In this document: positions 38,047 to 50,535 of the stretch, piece after piece
Position numbering within the stretch: position 1 is the first letter of the stretch
Layout of the letters: every line of letters starts with the position of its first letter
From: Lepidodermella squamata
Taxonomy: Eukaryota > Gastrotricha
Direction of reading: 5' to 3'
Length of the DNA: 64,000 nt
Assembly (NCBI GenBank): GCA_047495785.1
Contig: JBLDXI010000012.1
Span: 682,001-746,000, forward strand
Translations under genes and position numbers: made by a program
The notes under the pieces: generated by a model
Database searches by the model: none
Told to the model about the DNA's origin: nothing
The model's input: only the letters and a program-made list of their open reading frames with translations

Positions 38047-38764
38047 ATCGCCGAATCAAGCCAATGGAAGCGCAATCAACTTCATTTATTGTCTATCAAA
38101 TAGTACCAAACCATCTGTTTCCTAGGATGATTAATTAGCGCGGGAGAAGTCTAAAAAATCCTCTTTCAACCGTTATTTTTAACTGGGCGTTATCACGGTT
38201 CGAGCTTTGCTGATGCTTCTTATCTACTTCTAACGGAAAGTTCAACACATGTATTATCTAAAATCATTCCCATATTGCTGAATGGAATTATTATTATTAT
38301 TATTATTATTGCAAGTCCTCTTCACCACGGCTGGTCGGTTAAAGATAATTTCTGGTGGTTTAAAGGTTCTAGCCGCCGTTAAAAATCGGAGAAAGCTGAA
38401 TGTCTTCACATTAATATTGATATATGCATCTTGCGTTATGCTCTGTGTACCGGGGTGCGCAGCTATGGATTTTTTAAACTGGAGGAAAATTTTAAAAATT
38501 TTTGTCTGTTTTTATTTTAATCATTCTCATTAGGTAAGAGATTGATTATATTTAACGAAAAAAGAATCCTTGTTGGCAGTGGCGCGTGCTGAGATATTTA
38601 GCGCGCGGCTGGAGACGTCGCTCAATCAAAATTTGCTACTACAATCAATGCCAAATGACCTAATCGTCATACCTGAGTGACTCGCCTTTCGCGTAAACAC
38701 TCAATTACAGCTCGTCGACTAACGCTAGAGCCACTGTTGCCTTGATCTAATTGATTTAATCAAT
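38047..38764. other. MPDU1-DGK intergenic region with an ATT microsatellite
   Basis: Contains the 3' flank of MPDU1, an ATT repeat at about 38286-38312 and the promoter side of the kinase gene. The frame at 38282-38533 overlaps the repeat and shows no family motif. Confidence 0.5.
38286..38312. repeat. ATT trinucleotide microsatellite
   Basis: Seven to eight near-perfect TTA/ATT units, visible directly. Confidence 0.9.
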
Positions 38765-41700
38765 ATGGAGCTGACTCAATATGGATCTACGCACGAGTTG
38801 AAGCAACAGAGGAATCGGCGCCAGAGTCAAGAATCACCTTCGGTAATTCAAACTTAAGCCGTTTTCATGAAAAATGTCACTATACTTCGCTAATCATTAC
38901 AGACGTTGCTCATAAAATCCGGGCATATGAAATTGAGATCTTCCGCATTGAAGGTACTTCAGTGAAATTCTTAGTTTTTATTTTCTATTTACCTGATTCT
39001 ACGGAAATTACAGCCGCTAAGAGACTTATTCATGGAAGTCTACCCGCAACGACTGCAGCTGCATTTTGATTACGATACGGTTAGCTAGCGTGGTTCCTCT
39101 CTGCCAAGTTTATTTTATTTTTGCTTCGAACTCGTTATGTAGGAAGGAGATTTCGAGACAGTAGCGCTCAGAAATTGTTGGACTGCTGCTTCATCTAGCG
39201 TTCAAGGATCTGCTGCTTTTGAGGTAGCTTCGTATATTTTCTACATGGTAATTTTCATACATTTCGTTCTATAGCTGTCTGTGTCTCGAAAAGTGTACCA
39301 TTTTGTGGTGGCAAATTATTTCGAGGTGGATTCATGGATTTCTGCTATTAAGCAAGCTCTTACAATTACGGATTGCGGCGCATCTCCTCGGACTAGCAAG
39401 GTAATGAAATTAACATGGAAAATCATGTACATCTACTCGCAAATTTACGCGCTGAGCATTTTTTAATTCGCCCCGACTTTATCGCACCAACGTGCTACTG
39501 CTTTAATACGTCTGTAATGAACTTATCGCTGCCCGGGATCACGCGAGCGACACATGTGGCGGCTGCCACGAAAGCGTGCTCGCCAGCCGAATGCCTGTTT
39601 CTGATTGAAACAGATTTTGTGATTATTAATTGAACATATTGCTTTCAAGCTCGATATCACCCCAGTCAACTATTTTTTGTATTTGGTGATTTACTGCTAT
39701 TCATTTACAAGCGGCGACCTCAATAGCCTTTGTGCACCCTGCTATATTTAGGATTTTTGGGTTATTTCGTGACGTTTTATGAATGATAAGTATCAGTTTA
39801 AATTGAAGCGGTGCATGACGAATTAGTGGGCGTCACGCCCGTTTACATTGAATTTTAACCGACTAGAGTTGATTAAATAGACTACTAGACTCGACATGAA
39901 TCGCTAGTTCTTTGTAATCGTCGGTCCCACATAAATAGAGGTCTTTTATCCCCCTCAATAATGTCCGACGTGACTGCGTTGTGCACTTCCATGTTCATTC
40001 AATTACAGAATCCCTAGAGCCATTTAAACTCCCCCATTTTTAATTCATTTTACTTGACCGAATCGATTATTTTTGCTACATATATAGCTGTGTTTCAACT
40101 TCATAATTTTATGTTTGTGATTAGGATATGCCCGAGTCTCGAGGTGACGATGAAATCGAGGAGCAGCCGGCTAGCTCAATCAGCCACTCGGCTTTTGTTA
40201 TGCAACCAGCTGATCAGCATTCTTGGTTCGTCAAAGCCTTCACAAAACCGACGTACTGCAATGTCTGCCGACAATCCTTACCCGCCTTCCAGCGAACGTC
40301 ACTGTGCTGTCAGAGTAAGTCATAGGAATGTCAATTTACGCTTAGTAACCCGCCCACGCAAAGTTCTCTGATTTCAAGTTATGCGTTGTTGAAATCGCGA
40401 TTTTTCTCTGTTTCAGTATGTAAGGTGAAGATCCATAAAAGATGCGCTGAGGATTGCCGCATCGGCTGTAAATGGACATCCTTACAAAGTTGCGGGGATA
40501 GTGCCGTATCCGAAAACAACGTTTGTCATTTAATCTCTTATAGTAACGCATTGCTAAAAATAATCCTAAATGATAGGAAATGAAAATGTACCATCAATGG
40601 GTTGAAGGCAATTTGCCGTTCGGTTTACGATGCTCGGTGTGCACCAAAAAATGCGGTTCGTTGCTGCGGTTGCAAGATTTCCGGTGTCTTTGGTGCCGCG
40701 TTGTTGTTCATTCTTCCTGCAAGGCCAATTTGCCGAATAAATTTTGCAATTTCGATCAAAGTCGACTGTCCATCCTACCGCCGACAGCTGTGCGGCGAAG
40801 GGAGGGATGTCTAGCCGGCGGTTACCAGGCTGTGAAACCAGTCGTGACCTCGCCCTTGATAGTTTTCATCAATTTGAAGTCCGGCAGCCAAGAGGGCGCT
40901 CATTTCATGCGACGTTTCCGTCAACTGCTGAATCCTATCCAAGTTAATAGTTTAACTCTAGAAGGAGCAGCGCCAGGGCTGCTACTTTGTTCCAGCCTGG
41001 ATTCATTTCGGGTGCTCATCTGTGGCGGAGACGGTTCAATTAGCTGGGTTTTGTCTGAGATAGATAAACTAGGCCTGGTGCATAAATGCCACGTCGGCGT
41101 TTTACCCCTCGGAACCGGCAACGACCTGTCCCGAGTTCTCGGTTGGGGCTCGACAGTTTCCGTTAAGCTGGACGTTAGTGAGGTGATCACGCAAATGGAG
41201 CAAGCCCAGATTAAAATGCTCGATCGTTGGAGTATTTTGACCTACGCTTTCCCGACTAGTAGCGAGCGTGATGTGGAAGCGTTGACCAAAGGGGTGAATC
41301 GGGGCGGCATTGCCCCAAGATCCCGCCGTTCGCCTTTCGCGTTTATATTACGGCTAGAGGATCAAATTGCGTCGCAACTATCTGATTTGAACCGCCTTTG
41401 CGCCAACTTTGCGGTCAACTCAACTTCCACTACGATAACGTGCACCATGTCGGATGCAAGCGCCGCTCCTGCAGCCGCGAGTCCGGCTGAATTGCTGGAA
41501 GAAGTTAGAAAAAGAATTAGGTAATTTGTCAAATTCTAGATCTGGAAATTAGGTTTTAATTCGGTATTTTTCAGTATTTTACCTGATTTAGTGCATTCTT
41601 ACGTGACTTCCATTATGTCGATCGGCATTAGCCAGCGATGCAGTCAGGCCCTGTCGGCTGAGGTGACAACTGCGTGTGATGCGGTTGAGGGTCGTGTTCA

Positions 41701-43982
41701 AGACCTCGTTCGCTGCTGGGCGTTGATTCAAAGCCGAACACTGCAAACTACGCTAACGAGTGATACCGCGGCACCTGGTACAAGCCAACAGGCTCATCAA
41801 TTAGCTTCCAATCACCAGCTTAGTAACCCAATCTCACAATCGGTTTACAAGCAGTTTTTGCGGCCGCCGCCTCTATGCCCTACGCCTGATTTCGATTCAG
41901 GTTGCAGTTCGGACTTGGAGATTGCCGATGATATCCAAGCCTTTAAATGTAAGTTTAACTGCAGTTGTCGCCTCAAGTATCCTATGATGATTTTTTCCCG
42001 GCCTTAGTGGAGACAATATCCCGGTTCTCCTCCAACACATCGGCCCTAGTTCGAACAATGTCTTCCGTCTCAACACCAATCAATCCCGTTGCAGTTTTGA
42101 CATCGATTATCCGTCACCTCCAGCTTCTGATTCCTCAGCTTTCCAGGCTTTTGATAGCCAGTGCCGATTCCCCAAACTCTGCAGCTGGTCATGCGAAATT
42201 CCGAAACCGGTGTTCCAGCGCTGAAAGAACCGTCGAACCTGAAGGAGCTCACAAGCAGGAAGGCCGTCCCACAAAATGGTCTGAAGGCGATGATGGGCGC
42301 AAATTGTCAGCGCCCAACAATTTAGTGAGCATGAAAGCCCAGTCTTGTGGAGCGATTGCCAACTTGGAAGACTCGGCAACTGTCATTGACAGTGGGTGCA
42401 GTGTTGGCGCTGATGAAACCTTTGCGACCAGCACCCCGGCCTGTCGAACCCCATCATCCGCCACCCAACGTGATTCATCGTCGTCTAGCAATCGAACCTC
42501 CGAACCATCCCGGCCTGTGCTATTTGAAAAGCAATCCGGCAAACCTAGATCAGCCTATCGGAAACACGGTTTCTTCTCGTGGACGAGACCGGCCGTCGGA
42601 GCGGCTTCATCATGCAGCCACCTAGCTCCACCCCCTCTTTCTCCGAGGAGTGTGAAAAAAGAGTTGTCCTCATCTTCATCCTCGTCTTCCGCCCGAGTTT
42701 TGCGAGCCCACTCGCCCATCACTAGCTCAGCTGGTCAAAGTGACAGTGGGTTCATCAGACAAGTTCTCTATTCGTCGGCTCGAACCCTGTCGAGCGTCTG
42801 CCGGCAAATGATGATGCCTGAACCTTCAACTTTGGTTCACGTGACCCCGTCATGTGCTCCCTTTGAAGAGCGCTGCGTTATGAACAACTATTTCGGCATC
42901 GGACTCGACGCTAGAATCGCGCTTGATTTTCACATTCGTCGAGAGGAAGCGCCTGAATCGTACAAAAGTCGAGCGAAGAACATGGCTTGGTTCGGAATGC
43001 TAGGCACGAAACAGTTTGTCCAACAGACGTATCGAAACCTGGAGCAAAGGGTCCAGCTGGAGTGCGATGGCGAGCGGCTGGTTTTGCCGAGCCTGCAAGG
43101 CATCGTCATTTTGAACATACCATCCTATATGGGTGGCGTGAATTTCTGGGGCTCGACGCGGGCCTCTCATGGCTACAACGCTCCTTCATTTGACGATCAT
43201 CAGTTGGAAGTGGTGGCTATCTTTGGCTCGGCTCAAATGGCGGCTTCTAGAGTCATCAAACTTCATCGTCATAGAATTGCCCAGTGTAGATCGGTGAGTG
43301 AAGATTTTTCATCAATTATTTTTCCTTCTTAAATTTTGTATTAGTCAATTATTAACATTTTGCGGTAAATTTATCGTTGATAAGATCTGGTAAGGCCTAG
43401 GCGACTTATTAGCGGTCTAGACCAGGTTATCTATGCGGTCAGAGATTTTGATCTTTGATAGTCAAATAGGGCAGGGCTTTTTGAAAATTCGTCTATATAT
43501 GCAACGTAAATTGTCCTTAGATTCGAATAACGATATTGGATGCTCCGCTGCCGGTTCAAGTTGACGGTGAGGCGTGGCTGCATCCTCCCGGCGTTATCGT
43601 GATCCAGCATAAAAATCGAGCGCAAATGCTGGCGAGAGATCTGGACTTCGTCGAAGTACTCCAAGCTTGGCACCGCAGTTCTTCGAACACTAATTGCGTT
43701 CAAGACCAGCGGACGGTGAGTCGGCATAACCGGCAACATCGAGCTCAGCGACGGGCTGCGAAAGAACAGGCGAAAAATACTCTGCTGGCGCGATCCGGTG
43801 GGTTTTTCAGCCGAATAACAAGCCCGGCAGTTACCGCGAAATCGGCTAACATGCACCGGGCGACGAAACACCGATCTAGTAACGAGAGGGAATTGAGCGG
43901 AGGTCGGGAAAGCCCGATGTCTCGATCATCTTCAGATCTGAACTACGCTTATAATAGCCAAGGAAACTCGTCTTGTGAATAA
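38765..43982 (+). CDS. DGKD/DGKH-like: Type II diacylglycerol kinase (delta/eta/kappa class) without SAM domain
   Basis: Eleven exons (38765-38842, 38903-38953, 39014-39079, 39143-39223, 39275-39400, 40125-40314, 40417-40520, 40577-41520, 41575-41948, 42008-43293, 43521-43982) join to 1,253 residues. A PH domain occupies about 28-130. Two C1 domains follow (about 166-217, YCNVCRQSL; about 237-288, [10 protein letters not shown]). The catalytic DAGKc core is at about 325-450 with the ATP-binding GGDGS at 382-386 and [16 protein letters not shown] Ser-rich linker of about 500 residues leads to DAGKa at about 960-1150 ([34 protein letters not shown]). PH plus split catalytic domain defines type II. 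It converts diacylglycerol to phosphatidic acid. No SAM domain follows; the tail is Arg/Ser-rich. One intron (39401-40124) is 724 bp. Confidence 0.93.
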
Positions 43983-46900
43983 CTGAGTGATTTTATCCAA
44001 AAAGGATCAATATTTTTAAATACCGAGTGCTCGCTTCTGCATATTATACGAGTTGTTTAACATTGTGTTGTGCTTGTGAAACGAATCTGACAAAATTTAT
44101 TGTTATATATAACGATCTCGCGTGGAACAATATATACAACTGTTATTTTACGAACGGCTAAGATCTAGTCGTTTTGGCTTCAATTGTTTTATTCTTCCCG
44201 GGGCTGGTCCCCTCTTCGAACGAGTGTTAACGCTGATGCTAGTTACATCGATATTTCATGTTTCGTGGGCTTTTCCCTCACTCGTCCTGTACACATTTGT
44301 TAATCATTTTTCAATCTAGTATAACTAATATTTATTTTTGCGGTTGATCTTTATCTACTATGGTGCCAAATAACATCGACCAATTGATTATTGATCAATA
44401 TTTTACTTTTACGACCCTCCCGGCGCTCTCGGAATTTCTCTCAGATTCATACGACCATCCGGCTTTTTTACTCTGGAAACCCGTGCCAAGAACCTATCTC
44501 TCTCCGTGCCAAATAAGCAATTGATTTAGGTTTACAATTTATGTTTATTCGATCACATAAGGCTTCTTCTGAGCTTTCAGGCACGTTTTAATTGCGCCTA
44601 TTCATTGATCCGTCGCGCATCGTAGTTCTCAGGAATTCGTCCCTTCAATTTAATATGTAGTATAGTAGTTACATTCTTCAATTCCATGTATGCTAGCCGA
44701 GTTTATCATCATCAGGTTTAGCCGCGGATTATAGTAATTTGATACCTTGAAAAAACCGACTGCTTTGAATTCGTATAATTAATTGATAATTATACATCGA
44801 GATATTTTAATAAAAAACTATATTATCTGAATTGCGGGTTGCTTTGTTTGAATAATGTTCGCGGTGGAGCGTGCTCTTCCCGTGCGGGATCGTTTCCCGT
44901 GACGGCCGGATTTGGTTTTCTCGCCTTTTTCCGTTCTCACCCAGTTGACACATACGCAAGTGGCACTTGACAGGAGTGCGGTTTCATTGAAGCTTGAAGT
45001 GAGAAAAGAAGCCGCTAGGATAATGTTTCTTTTTTACACGGCATCGTTTTCAGAAGCCGTCGCAGAGAGGTCGAGAGATGCTTCGAGTTCGGCGTGCAAA
45101 ACTTACACTCGCATTTGCACCTGGACCAGCGCTGGAAGTTCTGCCTACCTACACATCTTGAGCCGCCTTTGCCGCCGTGGTTAATATTGCTTCATTTTCT
45201 CACGATTCGCCGCCTTTAATTTACACGGAGGGCACGCTTTCGGACCGGCGTATTAGCAGCTAGCTACTACTACAACTACAACTACTGCACAAAGTGTCAG
45301 CAGCTACGTGTAGTCGCCGTTTTTATAAACAAAATTTGAAGCTTATCATAGCCAAATGATATACGCGATATCGCGCTAAGCATAACAAAACTGGATACAC
45401 CACGCATTTCAACAAACATATGCAGCGCGTTTTTGGCCGTGGCTCGCGCCAAAATTCAGCCGCCGTACGTCGATGACGCAGCTCACAGACCAAGAAAGTT
45501 TTGACAGAAAAGTATAAACATTTCGGCACACTCAGCGGCTATCAACACACTTGCCGCGCAATTACCGTAATTTTGTGCGAGGACGCCAACTGACTCAACG
45601 TTTCGTTTCGTGTTCATGATACAATATAATTATTTGAGTATATTATTTGAGCCTAACTCGTGTAACGATGTGTGCACCCGCTCGAGTGTACTCGTGTTTT
45701 TCCAAGGTGCTCGTGTCCAGCTGAAACAGCACAGAGGAGCTTTGTACGCAATAAGTAATCACTGATTTGAGATGGCAATTAACTTTACTGCGTGTTTGTT
45801 TTTTGCGGCCTAAACATTTTTTTTCGTCATCAGAGTTTCGGAAGTTCAAAGGCACCGCCGCTGCTGATCTACACTTCAGGTGCATCGGGTGATCTTCTGG
45901 CATTTCCGCTATAGAGCGGATGATGAGGACACGAGTACACAGTGATGAGTCACATGTTTCTACTGTATACCTTCCTTCCCGTGCCGTATTATAAAATAAA
46001 TATGCCATTTGTACATGCTCTGGCTTTTACAAGGCGCATCATCATCGCCAGCAGCATCAGTGGTAGTAGTAGTCGAACAGGACCATTTGCGGGCCAAGAA
46101 GTGCCGTGTTTGTTGTCGCAGTCATACTTGTTGTATTTGAAAATTACTATCCCTGCGCAGCTCAAGAGTGCGCTTCTCGTCGTGTCTTGCCGCGATCATG
46201 CGCGCCGTATTTTTGCCCACTTGCGCCGCCGTACGACTATTATAGATAGTAATATTGTCATCTTCCCGTTCATCTCTCGGTGGGGTGGGCGCTGTGTTTG
46301 CTCTCAGCCTGCCGATGAACTGCTGATGGCTTTATTGCCCGCGCGCTCGGTAAGACTGGCCAGAAGCGCACACACGAGCGGCTCAGCAGCAGCAACGGTG
46401 CAGAACGGCTGGGGCGACTCATCTTCCTGCTTAAATAACACACAACGTATATCGCGAGAGACGACGGCCGTGTTTATAGATAACAAGGCGCGCTCGCTGT
46501 GTGTGTATCGCGCGCGCTCCGTGTCGGCGTCTTCTGCCTACTACGACGACTACTACTACCTGAGCGATGCGGCCAAAAAGACACCGGGGCGATGCGTGGT
46601 TGGCAACACCGCCGCCGCCGCCGCCGCGCAGTTCGCGCATAGCCAAGCGCCGGCCGGGGACGCGCTGAGGGCGCGCATCCTCATCGTCAAATATCAGCAG
46701 CGCGGCTCATCTCACCGCTCGTTTGCTGCGTCGAGGAGCCACTAATCGCCGTTGCAAGATTGACAGCAAACAGGTTGCTGCTCGAAAGAAGGCCCAACAA
46801 TTTATTACCGTCATCATTACTGCTGCTGTTTGCGATGAGCCGCTGTTCGAGCGCCAGCAACACGCCGCCGCGTTGTTTATGCGCGGCGTTCAAGACAGCG

Positions 46901-48721
46901 CCAGAACGGCGATGGCTCAAGTCAAAATAAATTGCCGTGCGCATCATCTTGGCGACGCCGTTGCTGGCTTGCTCGCTCGCGGTAGCTTGCAAGAATGCTG
47001 CAAAAATTGTCGAGCGAGAAAACAAAGAATGTTAACAAAGGTAACAAGTAACTGCGAGCAGCTCGTGGCAGCAACCCGGCTGAACCGGGAATTTAGCACG
47101 GGGGCCACGCATCGGCCTGACCGCGTTATGTTCGGGTTGGCGTCACCGCCACCGCACGACCGGCGCAGCGTGAACGCGGTTGAGGGCATCTTGCGCGCGC
47201 TAAATTCGCGTCGAGTTCTCTCGAGTTCGCTTGCATCGGATTGCTCCTGCCGCCAGCACGACTGCCACTGCCGCAGCAGCTACGACTACTGGTTAGCTTC
47301 ATCTTCGTCTTCAGGCGACCGTGGCATTAAAATTTATACAGGGCATCGTTGTCGCTGTCGTCTTATGAATGAATGCATGAGAGTTGCTTATACGCATGAT
47401 GATAAATATTATAAGCTACGACGATGGCCGAGCGTTGGTGGATTCTCCTGGTTGCGTTCCTTCGACGCTAATATATAAGCATACCACGTTGTGTGAAATG
47501 AACGAAAAATAACTAAAATACTAAACACCAGCAAAGCCTGCTGTAACACGGATAACTCAGATAACATCACTGGGTTAAAAAAAAACGAGTGAAAAATGAA
47601 TCCGTTCCAATTTTATTTTTTTCTGGTTTTTCATCGTATTTCGCACTTCGTTTTGTCAAAGTTGCAACGTTTGTAAGAGAAGAAAGTATACTTTTCATGT
47701 TGTTTGTAACTGACAATTAAATTTTAATAATATAATATAATAATATAATTTTAAACTTATCTCAATTAAAACCGTCGAAATTCAACGATGCAAGGGTGCG
47801 GTATTGAATATGTGGCGAAAAAAATTTACAATTGATTTTTTTCTCATCATCCATCAACTCGCTATTTATAATATCTTTAGGAATACAAAAACGAGGCGCC
47901 TTGCGGTCAATAAAGAACAAAAAACATGTACAAATCGCGCTTCTCGTATCGCTGAGAAGTGAGACAAAATGATTATTTTAAACAATTCAGAATAAAATTT
48001 CCGGAAAATCGGATCATCAACCATCAAGAATAAGAGTGTCAAATGCATGCAAAAGAGAGTGAAACCATTTCTATACATGATTAAAAATAGCTACTACACA
48101 AAATAGTTCGGTGCGTAACCTTCCGACGAGATGCTGCTTGTCCAAGTAAGCTTTTCGTTTCAAATCTTTTCAAAAGACAGTCGAAAGGGATAGAGCGCCT
48201 CCGAAGTGATTGTGATCACGCGTGATTTCTGATGAAGTGATGATGATGACCACGATATAAATTAGGGCTAAAAGTCTATAGGTGCGTAGTCGGGCGCGCT
48301 ACTTGAGTCGAGAAGAGAGAGATTGTTTTTTCTTTAGCATTCAAATGTCATCAGTTTTTTTAAAATGAGTTATTTACACGAATATCACACGAAGTTTCTT
48401 CAAAATAATAATAACGTTAACGATGGAGTCGAAGTTGGAGAGATTGCTTATATCGGCTTTGTCGACAAGAACGAAATAGACAACTGTATAATATATAATT
48501 TGTAATCGAAGCAGATTCGTCGCTTTTTGTCATGTCAGCTTGGATCGTCGTTAACGTACGTACGGCTTACAAACAGGCAATGAGAGCACACGAGTCGATA
48601 AAAGGGAAGATGCGTAGAGCAACAATTCTTGGAGTATAATTATTACTTGTTATGGAGGCGAATAGGATTTTTTTAACTGGATATTTCATTCATTCACGAC
48701 GACGAGAGGGAGACGAGAAAA
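43983..48721. promoter_or_regulatory. Large non-coding region between the DGK and SoxB genes (convergent)
   Basis: About 4.7 kb 3' of both genes. It includes AT-rich 3' flanks, a (GCC)n run near 46607-46628 and GC-rich patches that leave long chance frames on both strands (45942-46745, 46723-47478). None shows domains or plausible splice structure. Part should be the SoxB 3'UTR. SoxB genes often have distal enhancers, so cis-regulatory content is plausible, but no direct evidence is seen. Confidence 0.45.
46607..46628. repeat. (GCC)n trinucleotide run
   Basis: About seven GCC units, seen directly within a GC-rich patch. It gives a poly-alanine or poly-glycine string in chance frames. Confidence 0.85.
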
Positions 48722-50535
48722 TCAGGCCATGTGAGTTAGGGGAGGAAGAGCTTGTTGGCCGGCACTTAGCGGCGAGTGTTGCTGCGCCTGCCCTGTTTGG
48801 TCGACGGCGCTGCTGTTCGACGAGGCGTAGGTGATTGTTGTACGGCTGCCCTGTTGCGCCGATGACTGCATGCCGGCGATGTTGACGGGCTGCGGCTGGT
48901 TCGGCGGCGCTTGTTCGCCGTCGGGCGCCGCAGCTTGAAGGTACAACGAAATCATGTCGCGAACGTCGTTGGCCTGCGAGGTTGGCGCCGCACCGCCGAG
49001 ACGCGTCGAGCCGGGCGTACTCCGTCCGCCCGCCGCCGCCAACACCGGTTCAGGTTTTATCACAGAAGACGAGCCGGAAGCGCTGTTTAACTGTTGGTGT
49101 TGCTGTTGTTGGTGTTGTTGCTGCTGCAGCGACAGTTGAAAGCCCGGCATTTGTGTAAAACCCATCGCGTAGTGCGGCATCGCATACGCGCCTGGGCCCT
49201 GATACGCCGGAGTCATCGACATTGACGGAAGGTGCGTCGGCATAGGCTGAGCAATGCCGTAGCCAGAGTACTGCATTTGGAAGTCTAAATCGAAAAAAAA
49301 TTAATTCAAGCTCTAGATTCAATGAGGAGCAACTCACAAGGGTTATTTGGGTCATTGATAGGAATCATCGGGTAGCCATATCCGCCACTTTGCATTGGGT
49401 TCATGGCGTAAATATCTTGACGGCCTGCATTCGAAGGCGCCATCAAATTTGTGGTGGTCGGCGTCGCCTGCGACGAGCCAGAAGCGCCATGTTGCTGCTG
49501 TTGCGCCTGTTGCGCATGTGAGGACATGTGCTGTTGCGCCGAAGACGCACCGTGATGCTGGCCTTGCGCCGACGATTGCTGACCACCGTACGCCGACATC
49601 GAAACGCCCGGACCGCCAACCATCGGCTTTTTTGCCGGAGGGGCCCCCGGAATCGGTTTATTGCTGTGACGCCGGCGAGGTCGATATTTATAATCTACAA
49701 AAAATTGAATATGAGAAAAGGTTGAAGAACAATTTATTCACGACTTACCAGGATGTTCCTTCATGTGCTGAGCACGTAACCTCTTCGCTTCGTCGATGTA
49801 CGGTCTTTTGTCGACTTCGGTAAGGGTTTTCCAGGTTAGGCCGAGCCGTTTGCTGATTTCGCTGTTGTGCATTTTCGGGTTTTCCTGGGCTAGCTTGCGC
49901 CTCTCGCCCCGTGACCAGACCATGAACGCGTTCATCGGACGCTTAACGCGAGATTCTGACTTCTTGCCAACAACCGGGCCACCGTGCATCAAAGAGCTGG
50001 GTTGAGCGCCGCCGCCGGGTGTCATCGCCGACCCGCTTAAGGAGCCGTCGGGCGACCCGGACGAAGACGACTGCATCGAGACGGGGGTGGAGGCGCCGCC
50101 TAGCATCGATGGCTGATGCGTGACGACGTGCATCTGCGGCATTTGCTGCTGATGCATCATGCTGTAGGCCGAAGCCATGCTCGGCATTTGCTGGTGTTGT
50201 TGATGACTGGAGCCAGCCATCGATAAATGATGGGATTGAGCTTGAGAGGACGACGACGCCGATCCTGGCGGCGTTAGCAGCCCACCGGGAGCCACTGAAA
50301 CAACATTTGGTTGAACTTTCAACGGGCCTAGTCGTCCTGTATTAATAAAAGAGCGAAAAACGGAACAATTAGTCGACGATCAACGAGAAATCTATAGGGG
50401 TTTTCATAGGGCTACTGAAAAAAGGCAGGCGGCTTTTGAATTTGGAACACGAAATTCATTCTTCGCAGCGAAAGGCTTTTGAAAATTTTATCAACGAAAG
50501 TTTTTACCTATATCGGACTGTCCAATGAGCTCCAT
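48722..50535 (-). CDS. SOX2-like: SoxB-group HMG-box transcription factor
   Basis: Four coding exons (50535-50508, 50336-49749, 49694-49338, 49284-48722) join in frame to 511 residues. The HMG box ([20 protein letters not shown]...KYRPRRR) is very close to SOX1/2/3, with [14 protein letters not shown]. The C terminus has DMISLYL and ends LTHMA, as in SoxB1 trans-activation tails. Gln-, Ser- and Met-rich tracts fill the rest. SoxB factors bind AACAAT-type sites and maintain neural and ectodermal progenitor fates. Vertebrate SoxB1 genes are intronless; this one is split just after the HPD in the HMG box. The first exon is only 28 nt and is my inference from splice phase. The ATG-less frame extending to 50322 uses a TTG and is not the start. 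Confidence 0.9.

Noticed and set aside
45942-46745. 267-codon + strand frame
   Set aside because: Falls in GC-rich repetitive DNA with open frames on the opposite strand too. Runs of Ala and Arg come from GCC repeats, and no domain or splice structure is seen.
46723-47478. 251-codon + strand frame overlapping the previous one
   Set aside because: Same GC-rich block; composition is not protein-like and no family motif exists.
50322-50324. SoxB start at 50322
   Set aside because: This codon is TTG in the - strand frame. A short upstream exon with ATG fits the splice phase better.
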